Shown piece after piece: positions 49,938-58,646 of a DNA stretch of 64,000 bases. How positions within the stretch are numbered: position 1 is the first letter of the stretch; each line of letters starts with the position of its first letter. Below the pieces are notes generated by a model. That model did not search any database. It was not told the origin of the DNA and was given only the letters and a program-made list of their open reading frames with translations. Made by a program: the position numbers and the translations under genes. The stretch covers positions 4,449,290-4,513,289 of the forward strand of contig NZ_GG657757.1 of the NCBI RefSeq assembly GCF_000158955.1, read 5' to 3'. Origin of the DNA: Streptomyces viridochromogenes DSM 40736 (lineage in GTDB: Bacteria; Actinomycetota; Actinomycetes; Streptomycetales; Streptomycetaceae).

Positions 49938-49968
49938 GACGGCCCGCTCGGGCGGCCCGTACCTGTAG
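49917..49968 (+). repeat. Direct duplication of the Bpa C-terminal codons
   Basis: CGCTCCGGCGGCCCGTACCT plus GTAG (to 49937) recurs 31 bases later as CGCTCGGGCGGCCCGTACCT plus GTAG (to 49968) with one mismatch. Both copies encode RSGGPYL-stop, but the 31-base offset places the second in the +1 frame. Confidence 0.9.
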
Positions 49969-50021
49969 GGCTCCCGCTTACGAAGCGCCCCTTTACGAAG
50001 CGCCCGCTCACGAACCGAGAA

Positions 50022-50055
50022 GAAGGGCCCGGCAGCCGAAGCTGCCGGGCCCTTC
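50022..50055. terminator. Bidirectional terminator between bpa and the PASTA kinase gene
   Basis: GAAGGGCCCGGCAGC (50022-50036) pairs perfectly with GCTGCCGGGCCCTTC (50041-50055) around a CGAA tetraloop. Confidence 0.9.
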
Positions 50056-50067
50056 CACGTGGGCGGG

Positions 50068-51717
50068 TCAGGAGGGCGGGTTGCCCGTCGAGACGCTGAG
50101 CTCGATCTGGGGCATGTCCTTCGGGTCGACATCGGTGCTCTCGGACGGGAACTGCTGCATGACGGTGCCCTCGCCGTAGGTGTTCTCGTCCACCTTGTTG
50201 ATCTTCGACTGCCAGCCGGCCGCCTGGAGGCACGCCTTGACCGAGGTGATGTCCTTGAACTTGAAGTCCGGGATCCGGATCTTCTCGGGGTCGTTGTACG
50301 ACTCCTGCGGCTCCGTGCACTCCTCGCTGTCGATCGTGCGCGACGTGTCCGGCCCGCGGTATCCGGGCTTCTTGGCCGCCGAGGCCGACGTGTTCGGGCT
50401 GCTGCCGCCGCCACCGCCCTGGTCGTCCTCGCCGCCGCCGTTCATCATCAGGGCCGCGATCAGGCCGCCGACCGCGACGACCGACACGATGACCGAGCCG
50501 ATGATCACCGGCTTGTTGCTCCTGCCGCCGCCCTGGGAGGCCGGCGCGTTCTGGGGCGTCAGGTTGTACGGCGGCGGGGTCGAGGGGCCCGGCTGCGGCG
50601 CGTAGGCGGCCGGGGACGGCGTCTGGTAGCCGCCCTGCTGCGGGTAGCCGTAGGCCGGGGACGGCGCCGACGGCGGGGGCGTGCCGTACGGGTTCGGCGG
50701 CGGGGTCGGCTGGTACGGCGTCTGGACCTGGCCCGAGGGCGCCGGGGTCGCCTGGTCGACCGGCGGGAACACGGCCGAGCCGACGCCCGCGCCGCTCGGG
50801 GTCTGCGCGCCCGGCACGATGCTCGGCGGCGCGGCCTGGAGGGACGCGGCCACGCGCAGGCACTCGTCGCGCATGGCCTCGGAGCTCGGGAAGCGCTCGT
50901 TCGGGTTCTTCTTCAGGGCACGGGCGATCAGCGCGTCCACCGCCGGGGGCAGCGAGCGGTTGATCGAGGACGGAACCGGCGGCTCCTCCTGGACGTGTGC
51001 GTACGCGATGGCCAGCGGCGAGTCCGCTTCGAACGGCAGCCGTCCGGTGACCAGTTGGAACAGCATGATGCCGACCGAGTACAGGTCGGAGCGGGCGTCC
51101 ACGCCCCGGCCGAGGGCCTGTTCCGGCGAGAGGTACTGCGGGGTGCCGACGACCATGCCGGTCTGCGTCATCGACGTCACACCGGACTGCATGGCGCGCG
51201 CGATGCCGAAGTCCATGACCTTGACCACGCCACGCTTGGTCATCATCACGTTGCCCGGCTTGATGTCGCGGTGGACCAGCCCCATCTCATGGCTGATCTC
51301 CAGCGCGGCCAGCACGTCCGCGGTGATCTTCAGTGCCTTGTCGGCGGGCATCGCGCCCTGTTGCCGCACGTCCTCGTCGAGCACCGAGCCGAGGGGGCGG
51401 CCCTCGACGAACTCCATGACGATGTACGGAGTGGTCATGCCGTCGAGGGTGTCCTCGCCGGTGTCGAAGACCGAGACGATGTTGGTGTGCGTGAGCTTGG
51501 CCACGGACTGGGCCTCGCGGCGGAACCGCTCGCGGAAGGCTTGTTCCCGACCGAGATCGGTGTGAAGTGTCTTGATCGCGACCTGCCGGTCGAGCACGCT
51601 GTCGTACGCGAGGTGCACCGAAGCCATGCCGCCCTGGCCGAGGAGATCACGCAGTTGGTAGCGCCCACCGGCGAGCGCCCGCCCCGTGTACTGGCCCTGT
51701 GCGCCGTCCTGGCTCAT
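50068..51717 (-). CDS. PknB-type Ser/Thr protein kinase with one PASTA domain
   Basis: 549 aa from ATG 51717. The kinase domain (about 18-285) has GQGGMASVH, Lys49, catalytic Asp151 (HRDIKPGN), DFG 169-171 and an activation loop TSMTQTGMVVGTPQYLSPEQ. A Pro/Tyr/Gln-rich linker of about 100 residues contains YGxPPPSAP-like repeats. One TM helix (about 415-437) leads to an extracellular region with a Gly-rich spacer and a single PASTA-like domain (IRIPDFKFKDITSVKACLQAAGWQSKI; GEGTVMQQFPSESTDVDP). Two Cys in the PASTA domain could form a disulfide. It is divergent from another kinase, 346 bases apart. Confidence 0.94.
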   Translation of the reverse strand: MSQDGAQGQYTGRALAGGRYQLRDLLGQGGMASVHLAYDSVLDRQVAIKTLHTDLGREQAFRERFRREAQSVAKLTHTNIVSVFDTGEDTLDGMTTPYIVMEFVEGRPLGSVLDEDVRQQGAMPADKALKITADVLAALEISHEMGLVHRDIKPGNVMMTKRGVVKVMDFGIARAMQSGVTSMTQTGMVVGTPQYLSPEQALGRGVDARSDLYSVGIMLFQLVTGRLPFEADSPLAIAYAHVQEEPPVPSSINRSLPPAVDALIARALKKNPNERFPSSEAMRDECLRVAASLQAAPPSIVPGAQTPSGAGVGSAVFPPVDQATPAPSGQVQTPYQPTPPPNPYGTPPPSAPSPAYGYPQQGGYQTPSPAAYAPQPGPSTPPPYNLTPQNAPASQGGGRSNKPVIIGSVIVSVVAVGGLIAALMMNGGGEDDQGGGGGSSPNTSASAAKKPGYRGPDTSRTIDSEECTEPQESYNDPEKIRIPDFKFKDITSVKACLQAAGWQSKINKVDENTYGEGTVMQQFPSESTDVDPKDMPQIELSVSTGNPPS

Positions 51718-52063
51718 GTTCCGTATCCCCCGTAGCCCTTACGGCGCCGCCGACTTGTCGCAGATCCGTCGTTGATCCAAACCGCCATTCCCGGCCAAGT
51801 CTGCCCCAGGGCCCTGCCACGTCAAGCGCGGTGCCCGTTCCGTGACCGTACGCGAAGGAAGCGTCGCGGAAGCGTTACAGGGGACGTACGGCCGGTGCAC
51901 AGAATTTGCACGACAGTACGGAGTAAAGGTTTCATGGCGCGTCCGTACCGTGCCGGTCCCGGCGCCCGTCTCGGACCGACGGCTTGCGCCGAGGCTGTAG
52001 CGTGGCCGACGGAGACCGTAACAACACCGCGCGCACCGCGGGCAGAAACGACGGCGAGGACTG
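51718..52063. other. Intergenic region between two divergent Ser/Thr kinase genes
   Basis: 346 bases. It must hold two promoters. An AT-rich patch TTTGCACGACAGTACGGAGT lies at about 51906-51925 and a TAGCGT hexamer at 51998-52003, 60 bases before the rightward ATG. None forms a convincing -35/-10 pair. The rightward gene has a GCGAGGA RBS. I see no gene in it. Confidence 0.5.
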
Positions 52064-53653
52064 ATGGCACAGCAGCAGCGCGCTCAGGGCCCGTCCGACC
52101 CCGAGGCGAGTGGCGGCGGGATGTCGGAGGCGCCGGAGTCCTGGGGTAACGGCGGCTTGGTCGGTGACGGCCGGTACCGGCTGACCCACAGACTCGGCCG
52201 GGGTGGCATGGCCGAGGTGTTCGCCGCCGAGGACGTCCGTCTCGGGCGCACCGTCGCCGTCAAGCTGCTCCGTTCCGACCTTGCCGAGGACCCGGTGTCC
52301 AAGGCGCGCTTCACGCGCGAGGCACAGTCGGTCGCAGGCCTCAACCATCACGCGATCGTCGCCGTGTACGACTCCGGCGAGGATGTCGTCGGCGGCCAGT
52401 CCGTCCCTTACATCGTCATGGAGCTGGTCGAGGGACGCACCATCCGCGACCTGCTGCTGAACGCGGAGGCGCCGGGCCCCGAGCAGGCCCTGATCATCGT
52501 CTCGGGCGTCCTGGAGGCGCTTGCCTATTCGCACCAGCACGGCATCGTGCACCGCGACATCAAGCCCGCCAACGTCATCATCACGCACAACGGCGCCGTG
52601 AAGGTGATGGACTTCGGCATCGCCCGCGCCCTGCACGGCGCGCAGTCCACGATGACGCAGACCGGCATGGTCATGGGCACCCCCCAGTACCTGTCCCCGG
52701 AGCAGGCGCTCGGCAAGGCCGTCGACCACCGCTCCGACCTGTACGCGACGGGCTGCCTGCTCTACGAACTCCTCGCGCTGCGCCCGCCGTTCACCGGCGA
52801 GACCCCGCTGTCGGTGGTCTACCAGCACGTCCAGGACATCCCGACGCCGCCGTCCGAGGCCTCCGACGCCTGCCCGCCGGAGCTGGACGGCCTGGCCATG
52901 CGCGCCCTCGCCAAGGAGCCGGACGACCGTTTCCAGACGGCCGAGGAGATGCGCGGACTGGTCCAGTACGCGCTCCAGATGCTCTACGACCAGGGTGGCC
53001 ACACCGGCACCTGGAACACCGGCCCGGTCGACATGCACGAGGGCCGGCACACCCCGTCGGGCGGCTTCGCCCAGACGGCCGTGATGGGCCATCCCGGTGA
53101 CGCCTCCGGCACCGCGCAGATCCCCTCGCCGATCCTGCCCTCCGGCTACGGCGGCGGTGACGACGGCGGCTTCGAGGGCCACGGCAACAAGGGCAGCGGC
53201 CGGGGCAAGCTGTGGATCCTCGCCGTGCTCGCGGTGATCGCCGTCGCGGCGGGTGTCGCCCTGGCGCTGCAGAACACCGGCGGCGACGACAAGGGTCCCG
53301 GCACCAAGGAGTCGCCGACCACCTCGCAGACGAAAGAGAAGAAGACGCCCAGCGAGACGCCGAGCGAGGAGGACACGGGCACGCCGACCGACACCTCCAC
53401 GGACGACGGCACGGGCAACGGCTCCGGCGGCGGCTGGACGCAGCCGTCGTACACCCCCTCCTACACGCCGAGCCAGAGCGCTCCCGAGACGCCCACGGAC
53501 GAGCCGACCACCCCGGGGCCGACCGGGGAGCCGACCGGGGAGCCGACGGACGAGGAGCCCACGGACCCGGGCACCCCGCCGGACGACACGGGCGGCACCG
53601 ACTCCGGCGGAGCCACGGGTGTCGTCGGCGGCGCCGCCGGCGACGGCGGCTGA
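52064..53653 (+). CDS. PknB-type Ser/Thr protein kinase without PASTA domains
   Basis: 529 aa from ATG 52064. The kinase domain (about 36-305) has GRGGMAEVF, Lys67, HRDIKPAN with Asp165, DFG 183-185 and an activation loop STMTQTGMVMGTPQYLSPEQ. A Gly/His linker precedes one TM helix (about 382-402). The extracellular part is about 125 residues of Thr/Pro/Glu/Asp/Ser repeats (TGEPTGEPTDEEPTDPG) with no PASTA or other sensor fold; it looks like a wall-spanning or glycosylated stalk. Paralogous to its divergent neighbour and to PknB at 6261; sensing mode unknown. Confidence 0.94.
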   Translation: MAQQQRAQGPSDPEASGGGMSEAPESWGNGGLVGDGRYRLTHRLGRGGMAEVFAAEDVRLGRTVAVKLLRSDLAEDPVSKARFTREAQSVAGLNHHAIVAVYDSGEDVVGGQSVPYIVMELVEGRTIRDLLLNAEAPGPEQALIIVSGVLEALAYSHQHGIVHRDIKPANVIITHNGAVKVMDFGIARALHGAQSTMTQTGMVMGTPQYLSPEQALGKAVDHRSDLYATGCLLYELLALRPPFTGETPLSVVYQHVQDIPTPPSEASDACPPELDGLAMRALAKEPDDRFQTAEEMRGLVQYALQMLYDQGGHTGTWNTGPVDMHEGRHTPSGGFAQTAVMGHPGDASGTAQIPSPILPSGYGGGDDGGFEGHGNKGSGRGKLWILAVLAVIAVAAGVALALQNTGGDDKGPGTKESPTTSQTKEKKTPSETPSEEDTGTPTDTSTDDGTGNGSGGGWTQPSYTPSYTPSQSAPETPTDEPTTPGPTGEPTGEPTDEEPTDPGTPPDDTGGTDSGGATGVVGGAAGDGG

Positions 53654-53676
53654 CCCGACCGCGGAAACGAACGATC

Positions 53677-53717
53677 CACGCGCGCGTGGGGCCCGGAGAG
53701 GGCCCCACGCGCGCGTG
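53677..53717. terminator. Perfect 18-bp terminator hairpin
   Basis: CACGCGCGCGTGGGGCCC (53677-53694) pairs perfectly with 53700-53717 around a GGAGA loop, 24 bases after the kinase stop. It is followed by CCGTTTC. Confidence 0.92.
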
Positions 53718-53849
53718 CCGTTTCACGACACCGTTTCGGCGCGCCGACAAGTTGACTCTTCCCGTGACCTGGGTCACCGGGTTAACGTGCGGTTGCTCCG
53801 GCCTCCTGCAAGGCTGTGACCAGGGCCCCTTCGACGCCTTCCCGATTTA

Positions 53850-53863
53850 CTTGGAAATCCAAG
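53850..53863. promoter_or_regulatory. AT-rich dyad upstream of bkdA1 (CTTGGAAATCCAAG)
   Basis: Six-base perfect inverted arms with a 2-base AA spacer, set in the most AT-rich stretch of the leader (about 53845-53870). An Lrp-family regulator such as BkdR is a plausible ligand, but no copy of this motif was seen at bkdA2. Confidence 0.4.
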
Positions 53864-54059
53864 CAAAATCGCAGGTCAGATGGGGTTTCACAGAGATGTG
53901 GAGCACTGGGTAACGTGCTTTTTGCAGGGCGCTCGCCGGGGCACCTGTCACGCCTGTTCCCGGCCGAGTGGCACCCACCCCGTGCCCCGGTGGTCGAGAA
54001 CAGGTGAGCCGCACTGGCCTACCGGCAACCCTGGGGGCCGGACCGACGGAGGAGCACAC

Positions 54060-55262
54060 GTGACCGTGGAGAGCACTGCCGCGCGCACATCGCGACGCAG
54101 CGCCGGAAGCAAGGCCGGCACCACCGGCACCAAGCGCACCACCCGCACGACCGCCAAGAAGGACGCCGGCGCGAAGGGCACCGAGCCCCAGCTCGTGCAG
54201 CTGCTGACGCCCGAGGGCAAGCGCGTCAAGAACGCCGAGTACGACAAGTACGTCGCCGGTGTCACCCCCGAAGAGCTCCGCGGTCTGTATCGCGACATGG
54301 TGCTCACCCGCCGCTTCGACGCCGAGGCCACCGCCCTGCAGCGCCAGGGCGAGCTGGGCCTGTGGGCGTCGCTGCTCGGCCAGGAGGCCGCCCAGATCGG
54401 CTCCGGCCGGGCCACCCGCGAGGACGACTACGTCTTCCCCACCTACCGCGAGCACGGCGTCGCCTGGTGCCGCGGGGTGGACCCGACCAACCTGCTCGGC
54501 ATGTTCCGCGGCGTGAACAACGGCGGCTGGGACCCGAACAGCAACAACTTCCAGCTCTACACGATCGTCATCGGCTCCCAGACGCTGCACGCCACCGGCT
54601 ACGCGATGGGCGTCGCCAAGGACGGCGCGGACAGCGCGGTGATCGCCTACTTCGGCGACGGCGCCTCCAGCCAGGGCGACGTGGCCGAGTCGTTCACCTT
54701 CTCCGCGGTCTACAACGCCCCGGTCGTGTTCTTCTGCCAGAACAACCAGTGGGCCATCTCCGAGCCGACCGAGAAGCAGTCCCGCGTCCCGATCTACCAG
54801 CGCGCCCAGGGCTTCGGCTTCCCGGGCGTCCGGGTCGACGGCAACGACGTGCTCGGCGTCCTCGCGGTCACCCGCTGGGCCCTGGAGCGGGCCCGCAGCG
54901 GCGAGGGCCCGACCCTCGTCGAGGCGTTCACCTACCGCATGGGCGCCCACACCACCTCCGACGACCCCTCCCGTTACCGGGGCGACGAGGAGCGCCAGGC
55001 CTGGGAGGCCAAGGACCCGATCCTGCGCCTTCGCCGCTACCTGGAGGCCTCAAACCACGCGGACGAGGGATTCTTCGCGGAACTGGAGGCCGAGTCCGAG
55101 GCGTTGGGCAAACGAGTGCGCGAGGCGGTCCGTGCCATGCCGGACCCGGACCGCTTCGCCATCTTCGAGAACGTCTACGCGGACGGGCACGCGCTCGTCG
55201 ACGAGGAACGCGCGCAGTTCGCCGCGTACCAGGCGTCGTTCGCCGATGAGGGGGGCAACTGA
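54060..55262 (+). CDS. bkdA1: Branched-chain alpha-keto acid dehydrogenase E1 alpha subunit, BkdA1
   Basis: 400 aa from GTG 54060, with GGAGGAG 6 bases upstream. An N-terminal basic Ser/Thr/Lys-rich tail of about 40 residues (RTSRRSAGSKAGTTGTKRTTR) is not present in BkdA2. The E1-alpha fold then shows the TPP motif from about residue 199 (YFGDGASSQGDVAESFTFSAVY) to the closing QNN. GVDPTNLLGMFRGVNNGGWDPNSNNFQLYTIVIGSQTLHATGYAMG and YRMGAHTTSDDPSRYR are family features. First gene of the bkdA1-B1-C1 operon; separate from bkdA2, about 48 percent alike by eye. Confidence 0.95.
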   Translation: MTVESTAARTSRRSAGSKAGTTGTKRTTRTTAKKDAGAKGTEPQLVQLLTPEGKRVKNAEYDKYVAGVTPEELRGLYRDMVLTRRFDAEATALQRQGELGLWASLLGQEAAQIGSGRATREDDYVFPTYREHGVAWCRGVDPTNLLGMFRGVNNGGWDPNSNNFQLYTIVIGSQTLHATGYAMGVAKDGADSAVIAYFGDGASSQGDVAESFTFSAVYNAPVVFFCQNNQWAISEPTEKQSRVPIYQRAQGFGFPGVRVDGNDVLGVLAVTRWALERARSGEGPTLVEAFTYRMGAHTTSDDPSRYRGDEERQAWEAKDPILRLRRYLEASNHADEGFFAELEAESEALGKRVREAVRAMPDPDRFAIFENVYADGHALVDEERAQFAAYQASFADEGGN

Positions 55263-55263
55263 C

Positions 55264-56241
55264 ATGGCCGACAAGATGGCACTCGCCAAGGCGATCAACG
55301 AGTCGCTGCGCCGCGCCCTGGAGTCCGACGACAAGGTCCTCATCATGGGCGAGGACGTCGGCAAGCTCGGCGGCGTCTTCCGGGTGACGGACGGCCTGCA
55401 GAAGGACTTCGGCGAGAGCCGCGTCATCGACACCCCGCTCGCCGAGTCGGGCATCGTGGGCACGGCGATCGGCCTGGCCCTGCGCGGCTACCGCCCGGTC
55501 GTGGAGATCCAGTTCGACGGGTTCGTCTTCCCGGCCTACGACCAGATCGTCACGCAGCTCGCCAAGATGCACGCCCGCTCGCTGGGCAAGGTCAAGCTCC
55601 CGGTCGTCGTCCGCATCCCCTACGGCGGCGGCATCGGCGCGGTGGAGCACCACTCGGAGTCCCCCGAGTCCCTCTTCGCCCACGTGGCGGGCCTGAAGAT
55701 CGTCAGTCCCTCCAACGCGTCGGACGCGTACTGGATGATGCAGCAGGCCATCCAGAGCGACGACCCGGTGATCTTCTTCGAGCCGAAGCGCCGCTACTGG
55801 GACAAGGCCGAGGTCAACGCGGAGGCGATCCCGGGCCCGCTGCACAAGGCGGCCGTCGTGCGCCCCGGCACCGACCTCACCCTCGCCGCCTACGGCCCGA
55901 TGGTGAAGCTCTGCCAGGAGGTCGCGGACGCGGCCGCCGAGGAGGGCAAGAACCTGGAGGTCCTGGACCTGCGCTCGGTCTCCCCGATCGACTTCGACTC
56001 CATCCAGTCGTCGGTGGAGAAGACCCGCCGCCTGGTCGTCGTCCACGAGGCCCCGGTGTTCTTCGGCTCGGGCGCGGAGATCGCCGCGCGGATCACGGAG
56101 CGCTGCTTCTACCACCTGGAGGCTCCGGTGCTCCGGGTCGGCGGCTACCACGCGCCGTACCCGCCGGCCCGCCTGGAGGAGGAGTACCTGCCGAATCTGG
56201 ACCGGGTGCTGGATGCCGTCGACCGCTCGCTGGCGTACTGA
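55264..56241 (+). CDS. bkdB1: Branched-chain alpha-keto acid dehydrogenase E1 beta subunit, BkdB1
   Basis: 325 aa from ATG 55264, one base after the bkdA1 stop. Family features: VLIMGEDVGKLGGVFRVTDGLQKDFGESRVIDTPLAESGIVGTAIGLALRGYRPVVEIQFDGF and YGGGIGAVEHHSESPESLFAHVAGLKIVSPSNASDAYWMM. The C-terminal transketolase domain has DLRSVSPIDFDSI and VHEAPVFFGSGAEIAARI. It is highly similar to BkdB2, particularly in the pyrimidine-binding half. Forms the E1 heterotetramer with BkdA1. Confidence 0.95.
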   Translation: MADKMALAKAINESLRRALESDDKVLIMGEDVGKLGGVFRVTDGLQKDFGESRVIDTPLAESGIVGTAIGLALRGYRPVVEIQFDGFVFPAYDQIVTQLAKMHARSLGKVKLPVVVRIPYGGGIGAVEHHSESPESLFAHVAGLKIVSPSNASDAYWMMQQAIQSDDPVIFFEPKRRYWDKAEVNAEAIPGPLHKAAVVRPGTDLTLAAYGPMVKLCQEVADAAAEEGKNLEVLDLRSVSPIDFDSIQSSVEKTRRLVVVHEAPVFFGSGAEIAARITERCFYHLEAPVLRVGGYHAPYPPARLEEEYLPNLDRVLDAVDRSLAY

Positions 56242-56251
56242 GGAGAGGGTC

Positions 56252-57670
56252 GTGACGACGATGACGGAAGCGTCCGTACGCGAGTTCAAGATGCCCGACG
56301 TGGGCGAGGGACTCACCGAGGCCGAGATCCTCAAGTGGTTCGTCCAGCCCGGCGACACGGTCACGGACGGGCAGGTGGTGTGCGAGGTCGAGACGGCGAA
56401 GGCGGCCGTCGAACTGCCCATCCCCTACGACGGGGTGGTCCGGGATCTGCACTTCCCGGAGGGCACCACGGTCGACGTGGGCACGGCGATCATCGCGGTG
56501 GACGTGGGCGGCGGTTCCGCCCCGGCCGCCGAGGAGCCCGCGGCCGCCCAGGCCGCCGAGGAGCCGAAGGCCGAGGGCTCGGGCCGCCAGCCGGTCCTCG
56601 TCGGCTACGGAGTGGCGACCTCGTCCACCCGCCGGCGCCCCCGCAAGGGCCCGGAGGTCCCGGTCCAGCAGGCCTCGACGGCGATCCAGACCGAGCTGAA
56701 CGGCCACGCCCCGGCGGCCCCGGCCCCGACCGCCTCGGCCCCGGCCGCGCCGGTCACCGCCGAGCGCCCGCTGGCCAAGCCCCCGGTCCGCAAGCTGGCC
56801 AAGGACCTGGGCGTCGACCTGGCGACGGTCGTGCCGACGGGCCCGGACGGCATCATCACCCGGGAGGACGTGCACGCGGCGGTGGCCGCGGCCACGACCG
56901 AGGCTCCCGAGCCGGCGGCGCCGCCCGCCCCGGCCGCCGCCGCCCCGGCCCCGGCGTCGTACGACACCACGCGCGAGACGCGCGTCCCGGTCAAGGGCGT
57001 GCGCAAGGCGACGGCGGCGGCGATGGTCGGCTCGGCGTTCACCGCGCCGCATGTCACGGAGTTCGTGACGGTCGACGTGACGCGCACGATGAAGCTGGTC
57101 GAGGAGCTGAAGGAGGACAAGGAGTTCGCGGGCCTGCGCGTGAACCCCCTCCTGCTGATCGCCAAGGCCCTGCTCGTCGCGATCCGGCGCAACCCGGACG
57201 TCAACGCGTCCTGGGACGAGGCCGCCCAGGAGATCGTGGTCAAGCACTACGTCAACCTGGGCATCGCGGCGGCGACCCCGCGCGGCCTGATCGTGCCGAA
57301 CATCAAGGACGCCCACGCCAAGACGCTGCCGCAGCTGGCCGAGTCGCTGGGCGAGCTGGTGTCGACGGCCAGGGAGGGCAAGACGTCCCCCGCGGCCATG
57401 CAGGGCGGCACGGTGACGATCACCAACGTCGGCGTCTTCGGCGTCGACACGGGCACGCCGATCCTCAACCCCGGCGAGTCCGCGATCCTCGCGGTCGGTG
57501 CGATCAAGCCCCAGCCGTGGGTCCACAAGGGCAAGGTGAAGCCCCGTCAGGTCACCACGCTGGCACTGTCGTTCGACCACCGTCTGGTCGACGGCGAACT
57601 GGGCTCGAAGGTCCTCGCGGACGTGGCGGCGATCCTGGAGCAGCCCAAGCGGCTGATCACCTGGGCATGA
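56252..57670 (+). CDS. bkdC1: Dihydrolipoamide acyltransferase (BCKDH E2), BkdC1
   Basis: 472 aa from GTG 56252, with AGGAG 6 bases upstream; ATG 56261 is an alternative. Lipoyl domain with Lys50 (CEVETAKAAVELP). An Ala/Pro/Glu linker leads to a subunit-binding domain (about 172-210, KPPVRKLAKDLGVDLATVVPTGPDGIITREDV). Another Ala/Pro linker precedes the acyltransferase core (about 240-472), ending with the catalytic DHRLVDG. The linkers are the typical swinging arms of E2. Ends the operon before a strong hairpin. Confidence 0.95.
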   Translation: MTTMTEASVREFKMPDVGEGLTEAEILKWFVQPGDTVTDGQVVCEVETAKAAVELPIPYDGVVRDLHFPEGTTVDVGTAIIAVDVGGGSAPAAEEPAAAQAAEEPKAEGSGRQPVLVGYGVATSSTRRRPRKGPEVPVQQASTAIQTELNGHAPAAPAPTASAPAAPVTAERPLAKPPVRKLAKDLGVDLATVVPTGPDGIITREDVHAAVAAATTEAPEPAAPPAPAAAAPAPASYDTTRETRVPVKGVRKATAAAMVGSAFTAPHVTEFVTVDVTRTMKLVEELKEDKEFAGLRVNPLLLIAKALLVAIRRNPDVNASWDEAAQEIVVKHYVNLGIAAATPRGLIVPNIKDAHAKTLPQLAESLGELVSTAREGKTSPAAMQGGTVTITNVGVFGVDTGTPILNPGESAILAVGAIKPQPWVHKGKVKPRQVTTLALSFDHRLVDGELGSKVLADVAAILEQPKRLITWA

Positions 57671-57678
57671 GCCGGACG

Positions 57679-57717
57679 AAAGGGGGGCTCGCCGCCGGCT
57701 GCGGCGAGCCCCCCTTT
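57679..57717. terminator. Terminator after bkdC1
   Basis: AAAGGGGGGCTCGCCGC (57679-57695) pairs perfectly with GCGGCGAGCCCCCCTTT (57701-57717) with a 5-base loop. It serves both bkdC1 and the convergent DD-peptidase gene. Confidence 0.9.
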
Positions 57718-57746
57718 CGCGGTGCCTGTCCTGCTTGCTGCCTGTC

Positions 57747-58646
57747 CTACTTGGTGAAGCCGTAGTTGAGCAGCTTCGTCGCGTCCGACTTGCGCGTGTC
57801 CAGATTGGTCGACGCCAGGACCGTGCCGATGACCGTCTTGCCGTTACGGGTGGCGGCGAAGACCAGGCAGTACTTGGCCTCCGGGCCGGAACCCGTCTTC
57901 ACACCGATCGCGCCGCTGTAACTGCTGAGCAGCGGGTTGGTGTTCTCCCACGGCGCCATCGTCCGCGTACCGCCGGACTTCGTGGTCGTCTTCGCCGTGT
58001 ACTTCTTCGTCTTGACGACCGTGCGGAACGTGGAGTTCTTCATCGCCGCGCTCGCGATCTTCGTCAGGTCGCGCGGCGTGGAGTAGTTGCTGCCCTTGCC
58101 GATGCCGTCGAACGAGTCGAAGTGCGTGTTGCTCAGACCGAGGCTCTTGGCGGTGGAGTTCATCTTGCCGATGAACGACTTCACCCGCGCCGCGCGCGTC
58201 GAGCCCGAGCCGAACTTGTCGGCGAGCGCGTACGCCGCGTCGCAGCCGGACGGCAGCATCAGCCCGTACAGCAGCTGGCGGACGGTGACCTTGTCGCCGA
58301 CGATCAGCTTGGCGTTGGACGCCCAGTTGTTCTCGACGATGTAGTCGCTGTACGCCTTCTGGACCGTGACCTTGCTGTCCAGGTTGAGGTTCGACTGCTT
58401 CAGCACCACCAGAGCGGTCATGATCTTGGTGGTCGAGCCGGTCGAGCGGCGCGTGTCGGCCGCCTTGGTGTAGAGGGACTTGCCCGTCGCGTTGTTCATC
58501 ACGAAGCCGCCCTTGGCGGCGATCGCGGGCGCCGAGGCGGCCTGCGCCGGCGCAACGGTGAGGGCTCCGGTCGCGAGCATGGCGCCGGTGGTGACGGCGA
58601 CGGCCGCGGCTCTGCGGAGACGGGTGCCCTTAATGCCGGTTATCAA
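57747..58646 (-). CDS. Serine DD-peptidase of the Streptomyces K15 type (family S11)
   Basis: D-alanyl-D-alanine carboxypeptidase/transpeptidase, secreted or membrane-bound. I start at TTG 58646 (299 aa) because an AT-rich leader with GGGG precedes it and the protein then opens with a signal peptide (LRRAAAVAVTTGAML... cleaved after AQA). The open frame extends to a GTG at 58718, so 24 extra residues are possible. Catalytic motifs: SxxK in GSTTKIM, SGC in LPSGCDAAY instead of the usual SxN, and KTG in GVKTGSGPEAKYC. The SGC variant is the hallmark of the K15 DD-transpeptidase, so cysteine here is normal for the subgroup. A role in peptide crosslink trimming is expected. Confidence 0.9.
   Translation of the reverse strand: MITGIKGTRLRRAAAVAVTTGAMLATGALTVAPAQAASAPAIAAKGGFVMNNATGKSLYTKAADTRRSTGSTTKIMTALVVLKQSNLNLDSKVTVQKAYSDYIVENNWASNAKLIVGDKVTVRQLLYGLMLPSGCDAAYALADKFGSGSTRAARVKSFIGKMNSTAKSLGLSNTHFDSFDGIGKGSNYSTPRDLTKIASAAMKNSTFRTVVKTKKYTAKTTTKSGGTRTMAPWENTNPLLSSYSGAIGVKTGSGPEAKYCLVFAATRNGKTVIGTVLASTNLDTRKSDATKLLNYGFTK

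Larger units (their letters stand above)
53654..54059. other. Leader region of the bkdA1 operon
   Basis: 406 bases between the kinase stop and bkdA1. It contains the kinase terminator (53677-53717), a TTGACT -35-like hexamer (53752-53757), a dyad GTGACC-TG-GGTCAC (53764-53777) and an AT-rich dyad CTTGGAAATCCAAG (53850-53863). TAACGT at 53911-53916 could be a -10. No gene is supported; an ORF opening at ATG 53880 merges with bkdA1 but has no RBS. Confidence 0.55.

Noticed and set aside
53880..54059. N-terminal extension of BkdA1 from ATG 53880
   Set aside because: No RBS, no similarity to E1-alpha N-termini, and it would read through the putative promoter; GTG 54060 has a strong GGAGGAG.
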